A stretch of DNA of 64,000 nucleotides from Thioalkalivibrio thiocyanodenitrificans ARhD 1 (GTDB taxonomy: Bacteria; Pseudomonadota; Gammaproteobacteria; Ectothiorhodospirales; Ectothiorhodospiraceae). The stretch spans positions 2,100,052 through 2,164,051 of the forward strand of contig NZ_KB900536.1 of NCBI RefSeq assembly GCF_000378965.1, read 5' to 3'. Of the stretch, positions 11,700 to 21,515 are shown one piece after another; the stretch's first letter is position 1; every line of letters starts with the position of its first letter. A program made the position numbers and the translations under genes. The notes under the pieces were generated by a model. It worked only from the letters and a program-made list of their open reading frames with translations. It searched no databases and had not been told where the DNA came from.

Positions 11700-11787
11700 C
11701 GCCATGACCGCCCGCCGCAAGGCGGGCAGCGGGCCCCGGCGTTCCGGGGCATGCAATCGAACCGCCGCAGGCAGGGGGGACGGCATC

Positions 11788-13482
11788 ATGGACAGACAGA
11801 CGACTGTCATCATCGGGGGTGTGGCCGGGGGTGCCTCCTGCGCCGCCCGCCTGCGCCGCAACGACGAAAACGCACACATCATCATCCTGGAACGCGGCCC
11901 CCACGTCTCCTTCGCCAACTGCGGTCTGCCGTACTACATCGGCGGTGTCATCGAGAACGAGGACGACCTGCTGCTGGCGAGCCCCGAATTCTTCAGGCGC
12001 CGCTTCGACATCGACGTGCGCACCGGGCACGCCGTGACCGCCATCGACCGGGAGCGCAGGCAGGTGACCGTCCATCCGGCCGGCGGCGAACCCTACGAAC
12101 TGGCCTACGATCACCTGGTTCTCTCCCCCGGGGCCCAGCCGATCCGCCCGCTGCTGCCGGGCATCGATCTGCCGGGGATCTTCTCCCTGCGCACGGTCCC
12201 GGACAGCAACGGGATCAAGCAATGGATCACCGGCCGCAAGGTGCGCCACGCGCTGGTGGTGGGGGGCGGCTTCATCGGTCTCGAGGTGGCAGAGAACCTG
12301 CACGCCCTGGGTATCAGGGTCACCCTCGTGGAGCGTGCGGACCAGGTGATGGCGGCCATGGATCCGGAGATGGTCCAGCCCCTGGCCACCGCCATGACCG
12401 GCGCGGGTATCGACCTTCGCCTGTGCACGGAGGTACTCGGCTTCGAGTCCGGCAGCCGGCGCGGTGCCCTGGTGGCCACCCTCTCCGGCGCGGAGAAGCT
12501 GGAGACGGACATGGTGGTCCTGGCCATCGGCGTGCGCCCGGAGAGCGGCCTCGCCCGGGACTGCGGGCTCGATCTCGGACCCCGGGGACACATCGCGGTC
12601 GATCCCGCCATGCGCACCAGCGACCCGAGGATCTACGCGGTGGGTGATGCCGTGGAGGTGACCTGCGCCCTCACCGGCCAGCCTGCGGGCGTGCCCCTGG
12701 CGGGTCCCGCCAACCGGCAGGGACGGCTGGTGGCAGACGTGATCAGCGGCAGGCAGCGCGGCTTCCGGGGTGTCCAGGGCACCGCCGTGTGCGGCGCCTT
12801 CGGCCTGACGCTCGCCGCCACCGGCGTCAACGAACGCCGCCTGCGCGACATGAACCTCCCCCACGAGGTGGTCTACGCCCACCCGAACAATCACGTGGGG
12901 TACTACCCCGGCGCCAGCACCATCAACATGAAGCTCCTCTACGATCCCACCGACGGCCAGGTGCTGGGGGCCCAGGCCGTGGGTGCCGAGGGTGTCGAGC
13001 GGCGCATCGACGTCATCGCCATGGCCATCCAGATGCGGGCCACGGTGTTTGACCTGGAGGAGGCGGAGCTGTGCTACGCGCCCCAGTACGGGGCCGCCAA
13101 GGACCCGGTGAACATGGTGGGCATGGTGGCCGCCAACGCCATGCGCGGCGATCTGACCATCACCCACTGGGACGATTTGGCCCGCGACGACGCGCTGGTC
13201 CTGGACGTGCGCACCGCCGAGGAAGTGCGCGACGACCCCATGCCCTGCGGCATGCACATCCCCCTGGATGAACTCCGGGGGCGGCTGGACGAACTGCCGC
13301 GCGACCGGGCCATCCAGGTGGTGTGCCGCGTGGGCGTGCGCGCCTACAACGCCATCCGTCTGCTGAGCCAGCACGGTTACCGGGCGAGCCTGCTTTCCGG
13401 AGGCGTGTCCACCTGGCTGCACTTCAACCCGCCGGTCTGCAACGACGCGCAGGACATGCAGGGAACGGGCGCCACCGGCTGA
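11788..13482 (+). CDS. FAD-dependent CoA-disulfide/persulfide reductase fused to rhodanese
   Basis: 564-residue flavoprotein of the CoADR-RHD/Npsr type, which reduces CoA disulfides, CoA persulfide or polysulfide with NAD(P)H. The FAD-binding GGVAGGASCAARLRR lies near the N-terminus, and the redox cysteine is C45 in SFANCGLPYY. The NAD(P)H motif is VVGGGFIGLEVAENL (about 154-168) and the dimerisation domain spans about 335-450. The C-terminal rhodanese domain (about 465-550) has its active cysteine C513 in VVCRVGVRA. ATG 11788 follows a GGGGGG ribosome site; the in-frame ATG 11704 would sit at or before the predicted transcription start. The cytoplasmic product probably handles sulfane sulfur. 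It is the first gene of the operon behind promoter B. Confidence 0.9.
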   Translation: MDRQTTVIIGGVAGGASCAARLRRNDENAHIIILERGPHVSFANCGLPYYIGGVIENEDDLLLASPEFFRRRFDIDVRTGHAVTAIDRERRQVTVHPAGGEPYELAYDHLVLSPGAQPIRPLLPGIDLPGIFSLRTVPDSNGIKQWITGRKVRHALVVGGGFIGLEVAENLHALGIRVTLVERADQVMAAMDPEMVQPLATAMTGAGIDLRLCTEVLGFESGSRRGALVATLSGAEKLETDMVVLAIGVRPESGLARDCGLDLGPRGHIAVDPAMRTSDPRIYAVGDAVEVTCALTGQPAGVPLAGPANRQGRLVADVISGRQRGFRGVQGTAVCGAFGLTLAATGVNERRLRDMNLPHEVVYAHPNNHVGYYPGASTINMKLLYDPTDGQVLGAQAVGAEGVERRIDVIAMAIQMRATVFDLEEAELCYAPQYGAAKDPVNMVGMVAANAMRGDLTITHWDDLARDDALVLDVRTAEEVRDDPMPCGMHIPLDELRGRLDELPRDRAIQVVCRVGVRAYNAIRLLSQHGYRASLLSGGVSTWLHFNPPVCNDAQDMQGTGATG

Positions 13483-13550
13483 CCGGGGCTAACGACCACA
13501 CCCGGCGGCACACACCGGCGGGGCACGAACACCACAGGAGGGATACCCAC

Positions 13551-14597
13551 ATGAACAGGGCGCCGCTCATCTCATCGGAGCTGTTCGACTATCTGCGCAA
13601 CCTGGCCATCGAGCCCTACACCAAGCTCAGCGATCTGGCCCGCGATCGCCTCGGTGACGAGGTGCGGGTCATCCCGCTGCTGGCCGGGGAGAATCTGGTG
13701 ACCCGCAAGCCCGGGCAGCGGGTGACCGTCCTCTCCGGAACGGTGGAACTGGATGCCGAGGACGGTCCGCTGGATCTCGCCGGAACCCGGGAGCGCATGG
13801 TGCAGACAGGCGCGGACGGGACCTCCCTGCGCGCCCTTGAGAATGCCGTGGTCCTGCTCGCCGACGCGGAGTTCCTGGACACCCTGGCCTCCTGGGCGGA
13901 ACTGGCCGCCTACGCCAAGCAGTCGGGCGGCGAAGCGCTGGTCCAGCGGCTGCTCTCGGTCATGCACACCAACGCCTTCAAGCAGCTCCCCCTCGAACAT
14001 GTCACCCAGGCCCTCAGGCAGATGGTCTCGCGCAGGGTCAGCGCTGGCGAGGTGATCGTCAACCAGGGCGAACGGGGCGACGCCTTCTACCTCATCTGGT
14101 CCGGCCGGGCCGAGGTCTGGCAGGAGGACCCGTTCGAGGGCGACCTGAAGCTCGTTGACACCATGGGCCATGGCGACACCTTCGGCGACGAGGCCCTGGT
14201 GACCGGCGGCACGCGCAATGCCACGGTCAAGATGATCGAGGACGGCGAACTGCTGGTGCTCGCGGAGCAGGACTTCCGGGAACTCATGTCCCGCCCCATG
14301 ATCGAGGAGATCCCGCCCGGCAGCGTGCCGGGCATGATCGACGATGACTGGAAGGTGGTGGACGTACGCTACATGGAGGAATTCGAGGACGGCCACATCC
14401 CCGAGGCCATTCACCTGCCGCTCCACGAGCTGCGCCAGCGCGCCGATGGCATGCTCGATCGGAACGATCGCTTCATCACCGTGTGCCTCAGCGGCAAGCG
14501 CAGCGCCGTGGCCGCCTTCCTGCTCAAGCAACGCGGCTACAACGTGGTGTCGATGAAGGGCGGCATGTCGGCCTGGCAGGGCGAGGCGGTCACCTGA
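13551..14597 (+). CDS. Cyclic-nucleotide-binding / rhodanese fusion protein
   Basis: 348-residue cytoplasmic protein starting at ATG 13551 behind a perfect AGGAGGG ribosome site. Residues about 1-130 resemble a degenerate first CNB-like lobe. Residues about 145-250 form a cNMP-binding domain with an apparently intact phosphate-binding cassette (FGDEALVTGGTRNATV). Residues about 262-348 are a rhodanese domain with catalytic C312 in VCLSGKRSA. There is no DNA-binding domain. The architecture suggests that cAMP controls a sulfurtransferase or sulfide/persulfide-binding activity. It lies 68 bp after the CoADR-rhodanese gene, and the only cyclase in the window is in the adjacent operon. The regulatory interpretation is inference. 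Confidence 0.85.
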   Translation: MNRAPLISSELFDYLRNLAIEPYTKLSDLARDRLGDEVRVIPLLAGENLVTRKPGQRVTVLSGTVELDAEDGPLDLAGTRERMVQTGADGTSLRALENAVVLLADAEFLDTLASWAELAAYAKQSGGEALVQRLLSVMHTNAFKQLPLEHVTQALRQMVSRRVSAGEVIVNQGERGDAFYLIWSGRAEVWQEDPFEGDLKLVDTMGHGDTFGDEALVTGGTRNATVKMIEDGELLVLAEQDFRELMSRPMIEEIPPGSVPGMIDDDWKVVDVRYMEEFEDGHIPEAIHLPLHELRQRADGMLDRNDRFITVCLSGKRSAVAAFLLKQRGYNVVSMKGGMSAWQGEAVT

Positions 14598-14616
14598 TTG
14601 CGGGAGGTATCCGGTC

Positions 14617-15354
14617 ATGAGCCGTATCCTTGCACCCTTGCCGTGCGTGCTGTTCGCCTGGCTGATGAACGCCGCCCTGGCGGGCCCGCTGTCGGCCAAC
14701 TCCAGCGTGCTCGCCACCGACCCGCATTACACAGAACTGGGCTTTTTTGACATCCACCTTTGCAACTGGCCCGAGCGCCCCGAGTACTTCAAGGTGCTGT
14801 TCTCGACCGAGCACTTCGAGGACGTCGTCTCCATGGACGTCTACATGCCGGACGGCACCGCGCTGGTCAGCCTGGACAAGGACAGATTCATCCCGCTGCG
14901 GCGGGAGGGTCGGCCCGAGAGGCGGGTTTTCATGCTCGACATCGACGTGCCCCCGTCGGCCTCGGTCGGCTGGTACCGCATCCGGGTCCGGACACGCAGC
15001 GGAAGCACGGCCGAGGGCCGGGACTTCGTCACCCTTTCCCGGCTGGAGCGCGTCAGCATGCCCGATCCGCCCCGGGATGCCGAGGACATCACCATGCCCG
15101 AGGCCCTGTCCTGGGCGCCGGTGCCCGGCGCACGCTACTACCAGGCCTACCTGCGTGATGCCTGGACCGATCAGCGGATCTTCAGTACCGCCCTGCTGGA
15201 CGAACCCAGGGCGGAGCTGCCCGGCGATCTGCTGGAGCCCGGCGGTTACTATTACTGGACCGTCCACGCCCGGGACACCAACGAGCATATTCTGCTGGGG
15301 GACTTCTCCATGGGCTCCATGAGCGAGCGTTTCTACTTCTCGGTGGCCCGTTGA
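14617..15354 (+). CDS. Secreted protein of unknown function with fibronectin-like C-terminus
   Basis: 245 residues with a signal peptide (VLFAWLMNAALA). I do not recognise a named family. The mature protein reads as beta-rich: a first half with charged strands (YFKVLFSTEHFEDVVSMDVYMPDG), and a second half resembling a fibronectin type III-like module (ALSWAPVPGARYYQAYLRDAW ... GYYYWTVHARDTN). It starts 19 bp after the CNB-rhodanese gene with a GGGAGG ribosome site and precedes the secreted amidase, so a periplasmic role within the promoter B operon is likely. Confidence 0.7.
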   Translation: MSRILAPLPCVLFAWLMNAALAGPLSANSSVLATDPHYTELGFFDIHLCNWPERPEYFKVLFSTEHFEDVVSMDVYMPDGTALVSLDKDRFIPLRREGRPERRVFMLDIDVPPSASVGWYRIRVRTRSGSTAEGRDFVTLSRLERVSMPDPPRDAEDITMPEALSWAPVPGARYYQAYLRDAWTDQRIFSTALLDEPRAELPGDLLEPGGYYYWTVHARDTNEHILLGDFSMGSMSERFYFSVAR

Positions 15355-15388
15355 TGGCGGCCGTGGCCGGCCGAATCGGAGCCGACCC

Positions 15389-16954
15389 GTGACACACCGT
15401 GTCCTGCTCGCCTGCCTGACCCTGATACTGGCCGCCCCGATTGCCTGGGCCACGGGCGACGAGGGCGGTGCGCAGTTCAATGTCGTCGAGATGACCATTG
15501 GCGAGGCCCGCGAGGGTCTGCGCTCGGGCCGGTTCAGCTGCCGGCAGCTGACCGCCCGCCACCTGGCCCGGATCTCGGCATACGATCAGGCCGGCGGCCT
15601 GAATGCCATCGCGCACATCAACCCGAACGCCATGCGCCGGGCCGACACGCTGGACAGGGCCTGGCGCGACCGGGGGGAGATGGCGCCGCTGCATTGCATG
15701 CCCGTGATTCTGAAGGACAACATGCATACGGCCGACATGCCCACGGAGGCCGGGGCAATCGCCCTGCAGGGCTTCGTTGCGGCCGAGGACGCGTTCATCG
15801 TGAAGCGCTTGCGTGAAGCAGGGGCGATCGTGGTAGCCAAGTCCAACATGGGGGAATGGGCCTTCAGCCCCTTTCACACCATCAGCTCGACACGTGGCGA
15901 GACCCGCAACGCCTACGATTCGGAACGGGTCCCCGCGGGCAGCAGCGGGGGCACGGCGTCCGCCATCGCCGCCGCTTTCGGCATCATCGGCCTGGGCACG
16001 GACACGGGCAATTCCATTCGCGGTCCGGCTGCCCACCTGGCCCTGGTCGGACTGCGTCCGACGCTGGGCGCAACCAGCCGTCACGGCATCGTGCCCCTGT
16101 TGCTCAACCGTGATATCGCGGGCCCCATGACGCGCACCGTGGAGGATGCAGCGATCACCTTCAGCGTGATCGCCGGCCATGATCCCGCCGATCCGCTCAC
16201 AGAGCGGGGGAAGGAGAGGCTCAGGGAGGACTATCGGGCCTATCTGGACACCGGTGGCCTGTCGGGGGCGCGCCTGGGGGTGATGCGCGAACTGTACCAG
16301 ACGGCCGATGCCGACCCGGAAGTGATGCGCATCATGGAGCAGGCCCTGCATGACCTGCGGGACGCCGGTGCCGTTCTGGTGGATCCGTTCGAGGTGTTCG
16401 ACTTCGAGATGCTGCGCAACGCGACGGGCTTTTGCAGCCGCTTCCGCTTCGATCTCGCCAATCATCTGCGGGACCTCGGCGACGCGGCGCCGGTGCGCAC
16501 CCTGGACGAAATCGTCTCGGCAGGACGCTACCTGGCGCACAACGAACGCTCCATCGCGTGGGCGATGGCGGTTGACGTGCCGCCCCATGAGATGCAGCCC
16601 CCGTGTGTGGATGTGGACGGCGACCCCCGCCGCAGGGCGCTGCTGGATGCCGTGCTGGGGGCCATGGACGAGCAGTGGGTCGATGCCGTCATCTATCCGA
16701 CATGGAGCAACCCGCCGCGCCGAATCGGCGATCTCGACAGTCCCCACGGCAACAACAGCCCCGTGATCGCGCCGCATACGGGTCAGCCGGCCATCACCGT
16801 GCCCATGGGGTTCACCGCGTCGGGCCTGCCGCTCGGCCTGCAGTTTCTCGCCCGGCCGTTCGACGAGCATGTACTGTTTCGGCTGGCGTACGCCTATGAA
16901 CAGCACACGCAACATCGCCGCCCGCCGGCCCGCTTCGGAGCACTGTCGCCATAG
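15389..16954 (+). CDS. Secreted amidase-signature family hydrolase
   Basis: 521 residues from GTG 15389, with a signal peptide (LLACLTLILAAPIAWA), so the enzyme is periplasmic or secreted. The amidase signature family uses a Lys/cis-Ser/Ser triad. All three parts are visible: K109 in ILKDNM, S185/S186 in GSSGGTAS, and the nucleophile S209 in TGNSIRGPAA. The substrate cannot be read from the sequence; signal-peptide-bearing members are often annotated Glu-tRNA amidotransferase A-like, but that role does not fit an exported protein. It lies 34 bp after the previous gene in the same operon. Confidence 0.88.
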   Translation: MTHRVLLACLTLILAAPIAWATGDEGGAQFNVVEMTIGEAREGLRSGRFSCRQLTARHLARISAYDQAGGLNAIAHINPNAMRRADTLDRAWRDRGEMAPLHCMPVILKDNMHTADMPTEAGAIALQGFVAAEDAFIVKRLREAGAIVVAKSNMGEWAFSPFHTISSTRGETRNAYDSERVPAGSSGGTASAIAAAFGIIGLGTDTGNSIRGPAAHLALVGLRPTLGATSRHGIVPLLLNRDIAGPMTRTVEDAAITFSVIAGHDPADPLTERGKERLREDYRAYLDTGGLSGARLGVMRELYQTADADPEVMRIMEQALHDLRDAGAVLVDPFEVFDFEMLRNATGFCSRFRFDLANHLRDLGDAAPVRTLDEIVSAGRYLAHNERSIAWAMAVDVPPHEMQPPCVDVDGDPRRRALLDAVLGAMDEQWVDAVIYPTWSNPPRRIGDLDSPHGNNSPVIAPHTGQPAITVPMGFTASGLPLGLQFLARPFDEHVLFRLAYAYEQHTQHRRPPARFGALSP

Positions 16955-17090
16955 GTATGCAAGGGGTTCATGAGCCCGCCCGAACGACGGTGGCCTGCGA
17001 GGGTGAGGCGCAGGCGGGCACTGCCGCGGCACGGGGGAACGCCGCAACCATCCGGCCCCGTCCAGCCATGCCCGTGGCGCGAACCCCTCT

Positions 17091-19793
17091 GTGCTGAATC
17101 GCCTGTCAGCGATGCTGCTGATCCGCCCCGGGGAAGGGGCGCAGGTCGGCTATTTCTTCGCGCTGTTCGTCACGATCGGTGTGGGCATGGCCCTGGGGAG
17201 GGGCACCACCGATGCGCTTTTCTTCAAGCGCTACGGGATCGAGTACCTGCCGGTCATGTACGTCCTGGTCAGCGTGCTCCTCGCGGGCGTCGCCCTGATC
17301 TACGCCGCCTTTGTCGACCTGATCCCGTCGGAGCGCTTCTTCAGGATTCTGCTCGGCACCCTCGCCGGCCTGCTGGCGCTCAACTGGGCCGCCATCACGT
17401 TCGGGGGTTCCGACCTGGTCTATCCGGCGTACTTCCTGCTCTACGAGGTCGCATCCGAACTGTTGCTGATCCACGGTGCGCTCTATCTCGGACAGAATCT
17501 GGTCCAGACCCAGTCGAAGCGGCTCATCCCCGTGATCCTCGCGGGACACACGATCGGCGTGATCGCCGGCGGACTGTTTCTCGCCTTCGCCTCAAGGGCA
17601 CTGGGTGTGCAGAATGTCCTGCTGGTCTGGGCGGCGCTGCTCGGGACGAGCTTCGCGCTGCTGACGCTGTGGCATCGGCGACGGGGCGTCTCGCCCTACT
17701 TCCGCGCCCCCCGCAAGGAACGCTCGAGACTCAGGCAGTCGGTGACTCAGGTCCGCCAGGGGGTCCGACTGCTCGGGGCCTCGCCCCTGCTCAAGTGGGC
17801 TTCTGTGGGACTCTTCTTCATGGTCATCTCGGTCTACGTGCTCAGCTACTCGGTCAACCGGGTCTATACCCACAGCTTCGAGACCGAGGAATCGCTGAGC
17901 GCCTTCTTCGGGATACTCACCGCGGTGACCAGCACGATCGCGCTGCTCCTGCAGGTCTTCGTCACCAACCGGGTGATCCGCCGTTTCGGCGTCAGGTCCG
18001 TCAACCTCGTGTTTCCCGCCACCAGCCTGTTGAGCTTCACCGCGCTGTTTGCCAGCTTCAGTCTGCCGGCGGCTATTCTCGGAAGCTTCAACAAGGATGC
18101 ACTGATGCCGGCGTTTCGAAACCCGGTGCACAATGTTTTCATGGCGGCGCTGCCGGGCCAGCTTCAGGGGCGGGCCCGGGCCATGTCGCTCGTCATCGTG
18201 ATGCCGCTGGCGCTGCTGGTGGCCGGCCTGTTCCTGTGGGCAGCCCAGCCGCTGGACAGCACGCGCTATCTGGCACTCCTCGGCATCATTGCCGCCGCCG
18301 GTTTTCTGTTCTTCAGCCACCGGATGAACGCCGCCTATATTCGCGAGATCGTGCAGAACCTCCGCGAGCGTCTCTTCCTGCCCGAACAGCAGATCCGCGA
18401 CCTCGCCCGCAGCGGGGACGGGCAGGCCGTCCGCGACATTGAGCGGGGCGTGATGCACGACAATGACGAGATCAGCCTGGCCTATGCGCGTGTCCTTCTG
18501 CGCTCGGCACCGGAACGCGCCACCGAGGTGCTGCCACGGCGCCTTGAAACGGCCGGACGTGCGACCCGGGACCAGTTCATCCGCATGCTGCGGCCACTGG
18601 AATCCACGCATCTCCGGGACCGGTTGCGGGTGCACCTCGGCAGCGGGGACGTGCGCCTCGATGCCACCCTGCTGTTCGCCCTGTTCGAGGTGTGCGACCC
18701 GCAGGCGCGCTCCAGCGTACTCCGACTGCTCGAACGCCACGAGCCGCGCCTGCGGGCAGCGGGCATCTACGGCGCACTGCACTACCCGGTGCCGGAACTG
18801 GAGCAGGCGGCGCTGGATGCCTGGCTGGAACTGCTGCGCGACCCGTCCCCCCAGCTGACATTGACGGGTGTCGAACTGCTGCTGCCCGAACTGCAGGACT
18901 TTCACAGCCGTGAACCCCTGTACGGCGGCAGCCGCGATGCGCTGATGCGCCTGCTGGGGTGCGAGGACACCCGTTTCGTGCGGGCCGCCCTAAAGGCGCT
19001 TCGCAACCGGCCCGCCGGGCCGGATGCCACATGGTTCACCGATCCGGTGGTATCGCTTCATGCCCATCCGGACCCGTCGATCCGCGAGGCCTGTCTGCGC
19101 TGCGTCCACCTGCTGCCGCCGGACATGCGGCAACAGGTGCTGATCGCGGGGGTTCAGGACGCTCATCCCCGTGTACGGGTCACGGCCGTCCGGGTCATGG
19201 CCGAACCTCACCAGGACCCGGTCGACTTCCTGTGCCGCTGTCTCACCGGTCAGGACATGAGCTCACCCCGGGCCCAGGAGGCCATGATTACCCGCCTCAT
19301 CGAGATCGGTGCTCCGCCCGACGTCATGCTCGAGGTCAGCCTTGCCAGGGCGGCGGATGCCCGCAGGATGCGCGGAGCCAGGGCGACACTTCGCCGGGCA
19401 GCCCCCGGTCTCGCCGCCGGGCTGCGATTGCTGGATCACGTACTGGAGGAGCGCATGCATCAGTTCATCGATCTGGCGCTTCTCGCCCTGCAAGCCTCGG
19501 CGGACGATCAGGAGATCGCGGCCCTGCGCGCGGGGCTGCAAAGCAAGGACCCGCGCCAGTTCGCCGACGCGTGTGAACTGCTGGCCAACATCAGCCACCA
19601 GGGGCTCGCGCGCTCACTGCTTTCGTTGCTCGAAGACGACGGTGACGGCGGCCGCGATCCGCTCACGTTCGACTCTCTGGAGGCCCTGTTTCAGTGGGGT
19701 CTGCAGCGCACGGACCCCTGGCTGCGCGAGTGCGTGACACATTGCGAGCGGACAGCCCGGACCGGAGCGGACAGACCGATGGCCGTCCTCTGA
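17091..19793 (+). CDS. MFS/ADP-ATP-carrier-like membrane protein with HEAT repeats
   Basis: 900 residues. The first 430 or so contain about 12 hydrophobic segments resembling the NTP/NDP-exchange (ADP/ATP translocase, TLC) and MFS superfamilies, for example ALFVTIGVGMALGRGTTDALFFKRYG. The remainder is a cytoplasmic alpha-solenoid of HEAT-like repeats. GTG 17091 lacks a clear ribosome site; ATG 17112 is an alternative. It is followed 82 bp later by a stand-alone cNMP-binding protein, a gene pair seen in other proteobacteria. Substrate transport is unproven; the solenoid could be a docking platform for the CNB partner. Confidence 0.75.
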   Translation: MLNRLSAMLLIRPGEGAQVGYFFALFVTIGVGMALGRGTTDALFFKRYGIEYLPVMYVLVSVLLAGVALIYAAFVDLIPSERFFRILLGTLAGLLALNWAAITFGGSDLVYPAYFLLYEVASELLLIHGALYLGQNLVQTQSKRLIPVILAGHTIGVIAGGLFLAFASRALGVQNVLLVWAALLGTSFALLTLWHRRRGVSPYFRAPRKERSRLRQSVTQVRQGVRLLGASPLLKWASVGLFFMVISVYVLSYSVNRVYTHSFETEESLSAFFGILTAVTSTIALLLQVFVTNRVIRRFGVRSVNLVFPATSLLSFTALFASFSLPAAILGSFNKDALMPAFRNPVHNVFMAALPGQLQGRARAMSLVIVMPLALLVAGLFLWAAQPLDSTRYLALLGIIAAAGFLFFSHRMNAAYIREIVQNLRERLFLPEQQIRDLARSGDGQAVRDIERGVMHDNDEISLAYARVLLRSAPERATEVLPRRLETAGRATRDQFIRMLRPLESTHLRDRLRVHLGSGDVRLDATLLFALFEVCDPQARSSVLRLLERHEPRLRAAGIYGALHYPVPELEQAALDAWLELLRDPSPQLTLTGVELLLPELQDFHSREPLYGGSRDALMRLLGCEDTRFVRAALKALRNRPAGPDATWFTDPVVSLHAHPDPSIREACLRCVHLLPPDMRQQVLIAGVQDAHPRVRVTAVRVMAEPHQDPVDFLCRCLTGQDMSSPRAQEAMITRLIEIGAPPDVMLEVSLARAADARRMRGARATLRRAAPGLAAGLRLLDHVLEERMHQFIDLALLALQASADDQEIAALRAGLQSKDPRQFADACELLANISHQGLARSLLSLLEDDGDGGRDPLTFDSLEALFQWGLQRTDPWLRECVTHCERTARTGADRPMAVL

Positions 19794-19875
19794 TGAACGG
19801 CCGGCACGGTGGGGCCGGCAACCGCCCCTGCACCCCGCGCAATCAACCCATGCCTGACCGGAGGACCCGCAACGC

Positions 19876-20322
19876 ATGACCGCCGATCTGTTCGAACGCA
19901 TCCTCCTGCTCAAGCAATCGCCGATCTTCGATCAGCTACCCACCGAAGACCTTGGGGTGGTCGCCCGGCATCTTGAGGAGGAAAGGTACTTCAGTGGCGA
20001 CCGGGTGTTCGACCTGGGGGAACACGGTGACCGGGTGTACTTCCTGCTGTCCGGACGGATCGGCGTCTATCTGCGCCCCACCCGGGCGGCGGAGGAGTTT
20101 CTCACCGAACTCGGACCCGGCGAGTGTTTCGGCGAGATGAACCTGCTGGACGGGCTGCCGCGTTCCGCCACCGCACATGTCCTGGACGACTCGGTGGTGC
20201 TCTCCCTGGAGAAGTCAAAGCTCCGGGGCCTGATCATCAATTACCCGGAGCTGAGCCTGGGCATGCTCAAGAGCCTGAGTCTGCGTCTGAGGAAGGCCAA
20301 CCTGCGGTCGCGCGACATCTGA
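19876..20322 (+). CDS. Stand-alone cyclic-nucleotide-binding protein
   Basis: 148 residues made up almost entirely of one CNB domain with flanking helices. The phosphate-binding cassette GECFGEMNLLDGLPRSATAHV has the glutamate and arginine expected for cyclic nucleotide binding. No helix-turn-helix follows, so this is not a Crp-type regulator; it more likely works by protein-protein contact, perhaps with the HEAT-repeat transporter encoded just upstream. The upstream sequence carries a GGAGG ribosome site about 10 bp before ATG 19876. It is the last plus-strand gene of the operon. Confidence 0.85.
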   Translation: MTADLFERILLLKQSPIFDQLPTEDLGVVARHLEEERYFSGDRVFDLGEHGDRVYFLLSGRIGVYLRPTRAAEEFLTELGPGECFGEMNLLDGLPRSATAHVLDDSVVLSLEKSKLRGLIINYPELSLGMLKSLSLRLRKANLRSRDI

Positions 20323-20521
20323 CTCCGAGATTGGCGGCGCTGCGGGAGATATGGCGTTTCCCCGCAGCCGCCGTCCTTGTTGTTCACCGCCGCAGCCGCC
20401 CCGACCGATCATTGACCACTCCGTCCCGCCTGCCGGCGACGCACGCCGGCCATCCGCGTGTCAAACCAGCCCGCAGCACTGCGCAAGGCGGCACCCCTGC
20501 CGCGCACATGATCATCGGAAT

Positions 20522-20550
20522 AAAAAAGGCGCCCCGAAGGGCGCCTTCCA
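20522..20550 (-). terminator. Rho-independent terminator of the lipoprotein gene
   Basis: On the minus strand AAGGCGCCC, loop TTCG, GGGCGCCTT is followed directly by a T run (TTTTTTA). The 9-bp stem, tetraloop and U tract are textbook, and the site lies 32 bp past the lipoprotein stop codon. Confidence 0.85.
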
Positions 20551-20581
20551 CAGACCATCAGGAACTCAACACGGCTGCAGA

Positions 20582-21406
20582 TCAGTTCCCCGTGACCGGT
20601 GTGCCGTTGATGGACGCCGAGAGCAATTCGATATCCTCCTCGTCGTCCATCGACATGATCTGAAGGCCGTTGCCGACACCGATCCACGTGGTGCCCCTGA
20701 TGGTGTTCGCCACCGGGAACCCGACCACCTGGATCGTCATCGTCTCGTCGAAGCGGCAGGTGTCGAAGGTGCCCGCCTCGACCGTGATGGTTTCACGGCC
20801 CACATAGGTGGTTCCCGTCTGGACCTCGGACTTGATCACCATGAGCTCGGTCATCGAGGCGGTATCCGTGTAGGTCACGGTACTGGTATAGCTGTGCGAA
20901 TAGCTCTGCCCGGCCGACAGGTCGAAGCGCTCCAGCGCATAGGGGTCATTCACCACGGTGGTCACGAAGTCGCCCAGGGTCATTTCCGCACCGTAGGTCA
21001 GCCCCGCGGATCCGTTCTGGATGCGCATGAAGTGATCCGCAGTGAATTCTTCATCGCCCGTCACGGCCACGGACACCCGGGTGACGGACTGCCCGTTGAA
21101 GAAGTCGTCGCCCATGACGGTCGCGGTGGAGGTCAGCACGGTCGTCCCCTCATCGTCGACCGTCCTGGTCGTGGTCTGGAACATGGTGCCCGCGGCAAGG
21201 AGTTGCGGATTGAGGCAATCCAGCGCCGAGCCCGACGCGCCGGTGCCCGGATCAGTTCCCGGATCAGCGCCGGTGCCGGGGTCTGTGCCGGGATCTGTGC
21301 CCGTGCCGGTTCCGGCGTCTGCCGTCGGATTGCTGCCGGACGAACCCCCTCCGCACCCCGCCAGCAGCAGGGCGCCGATCATGACAACAAACATCAACTG
21401 TTTCAT
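20582..21406 (-). CDS. Lipoprotein with Gly/Thr/Asp/Pro linker
   Basis: 274-residue lipoprotein starting at ATG 21406 (GGAGG ribosome site at 21416-21412). A lipobox LLAGC places the lipidated cysteine near residue 18. A low-complexity linker of GTDPGT-type repeats (about residues 33-60) leads to a beta-rich globular domain of unknown family. The TTG at 21418 in the same frame is rejected in favour of ATG. It is probably anchored in the outer membrane. Promoter C lies about 110 bp upstream, so it is a predicted member of the direct-repeat regulon. A clear terminator follows. Confidence 0.8.
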   Translation of the reverse strand: MKQLMFVVMIGALLLAGCGGGSSGSNPTADAGTGTGTDPGTDPGTGADPGTDPGTGASGSALDCLNPQLLAAGTMFQTTTRTVDDEGTTVLTSTATVMGDDFFNGQSVTRVSVAVTGDEEFTADHFMRIQNGSAGLTYGAEMTLGDFVTTVVNDPYALERFDLSAGQSYSHSYTSTVTYTDTASMTELMVIKSEVQTGTTYVGRETITVEAGTFDTCRFDETMTIQVVGFPVANTIRGTTWIGVGNGLQIMSMDDEEDIELLSASINGTPVTGN

Positions 21407-21515
21407 CGCTTCCTCCAAGTGAACTCCGATGCTAGCCAGCCCCTGGGCTTGCCGGTTCGCAACCGTGGTCAGGCTGATTGAGTGAAGGCGCGAAATCCGT
21501 CCCGGCCCGCGAACC

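Noticed and set aside
16970-18442. 490-codon plus-strand frame
   Set aside because: It overlaps the HEAT-repeat transporter in another phase; its translation is low-complexity Arg/Pro/Gly with no domain.
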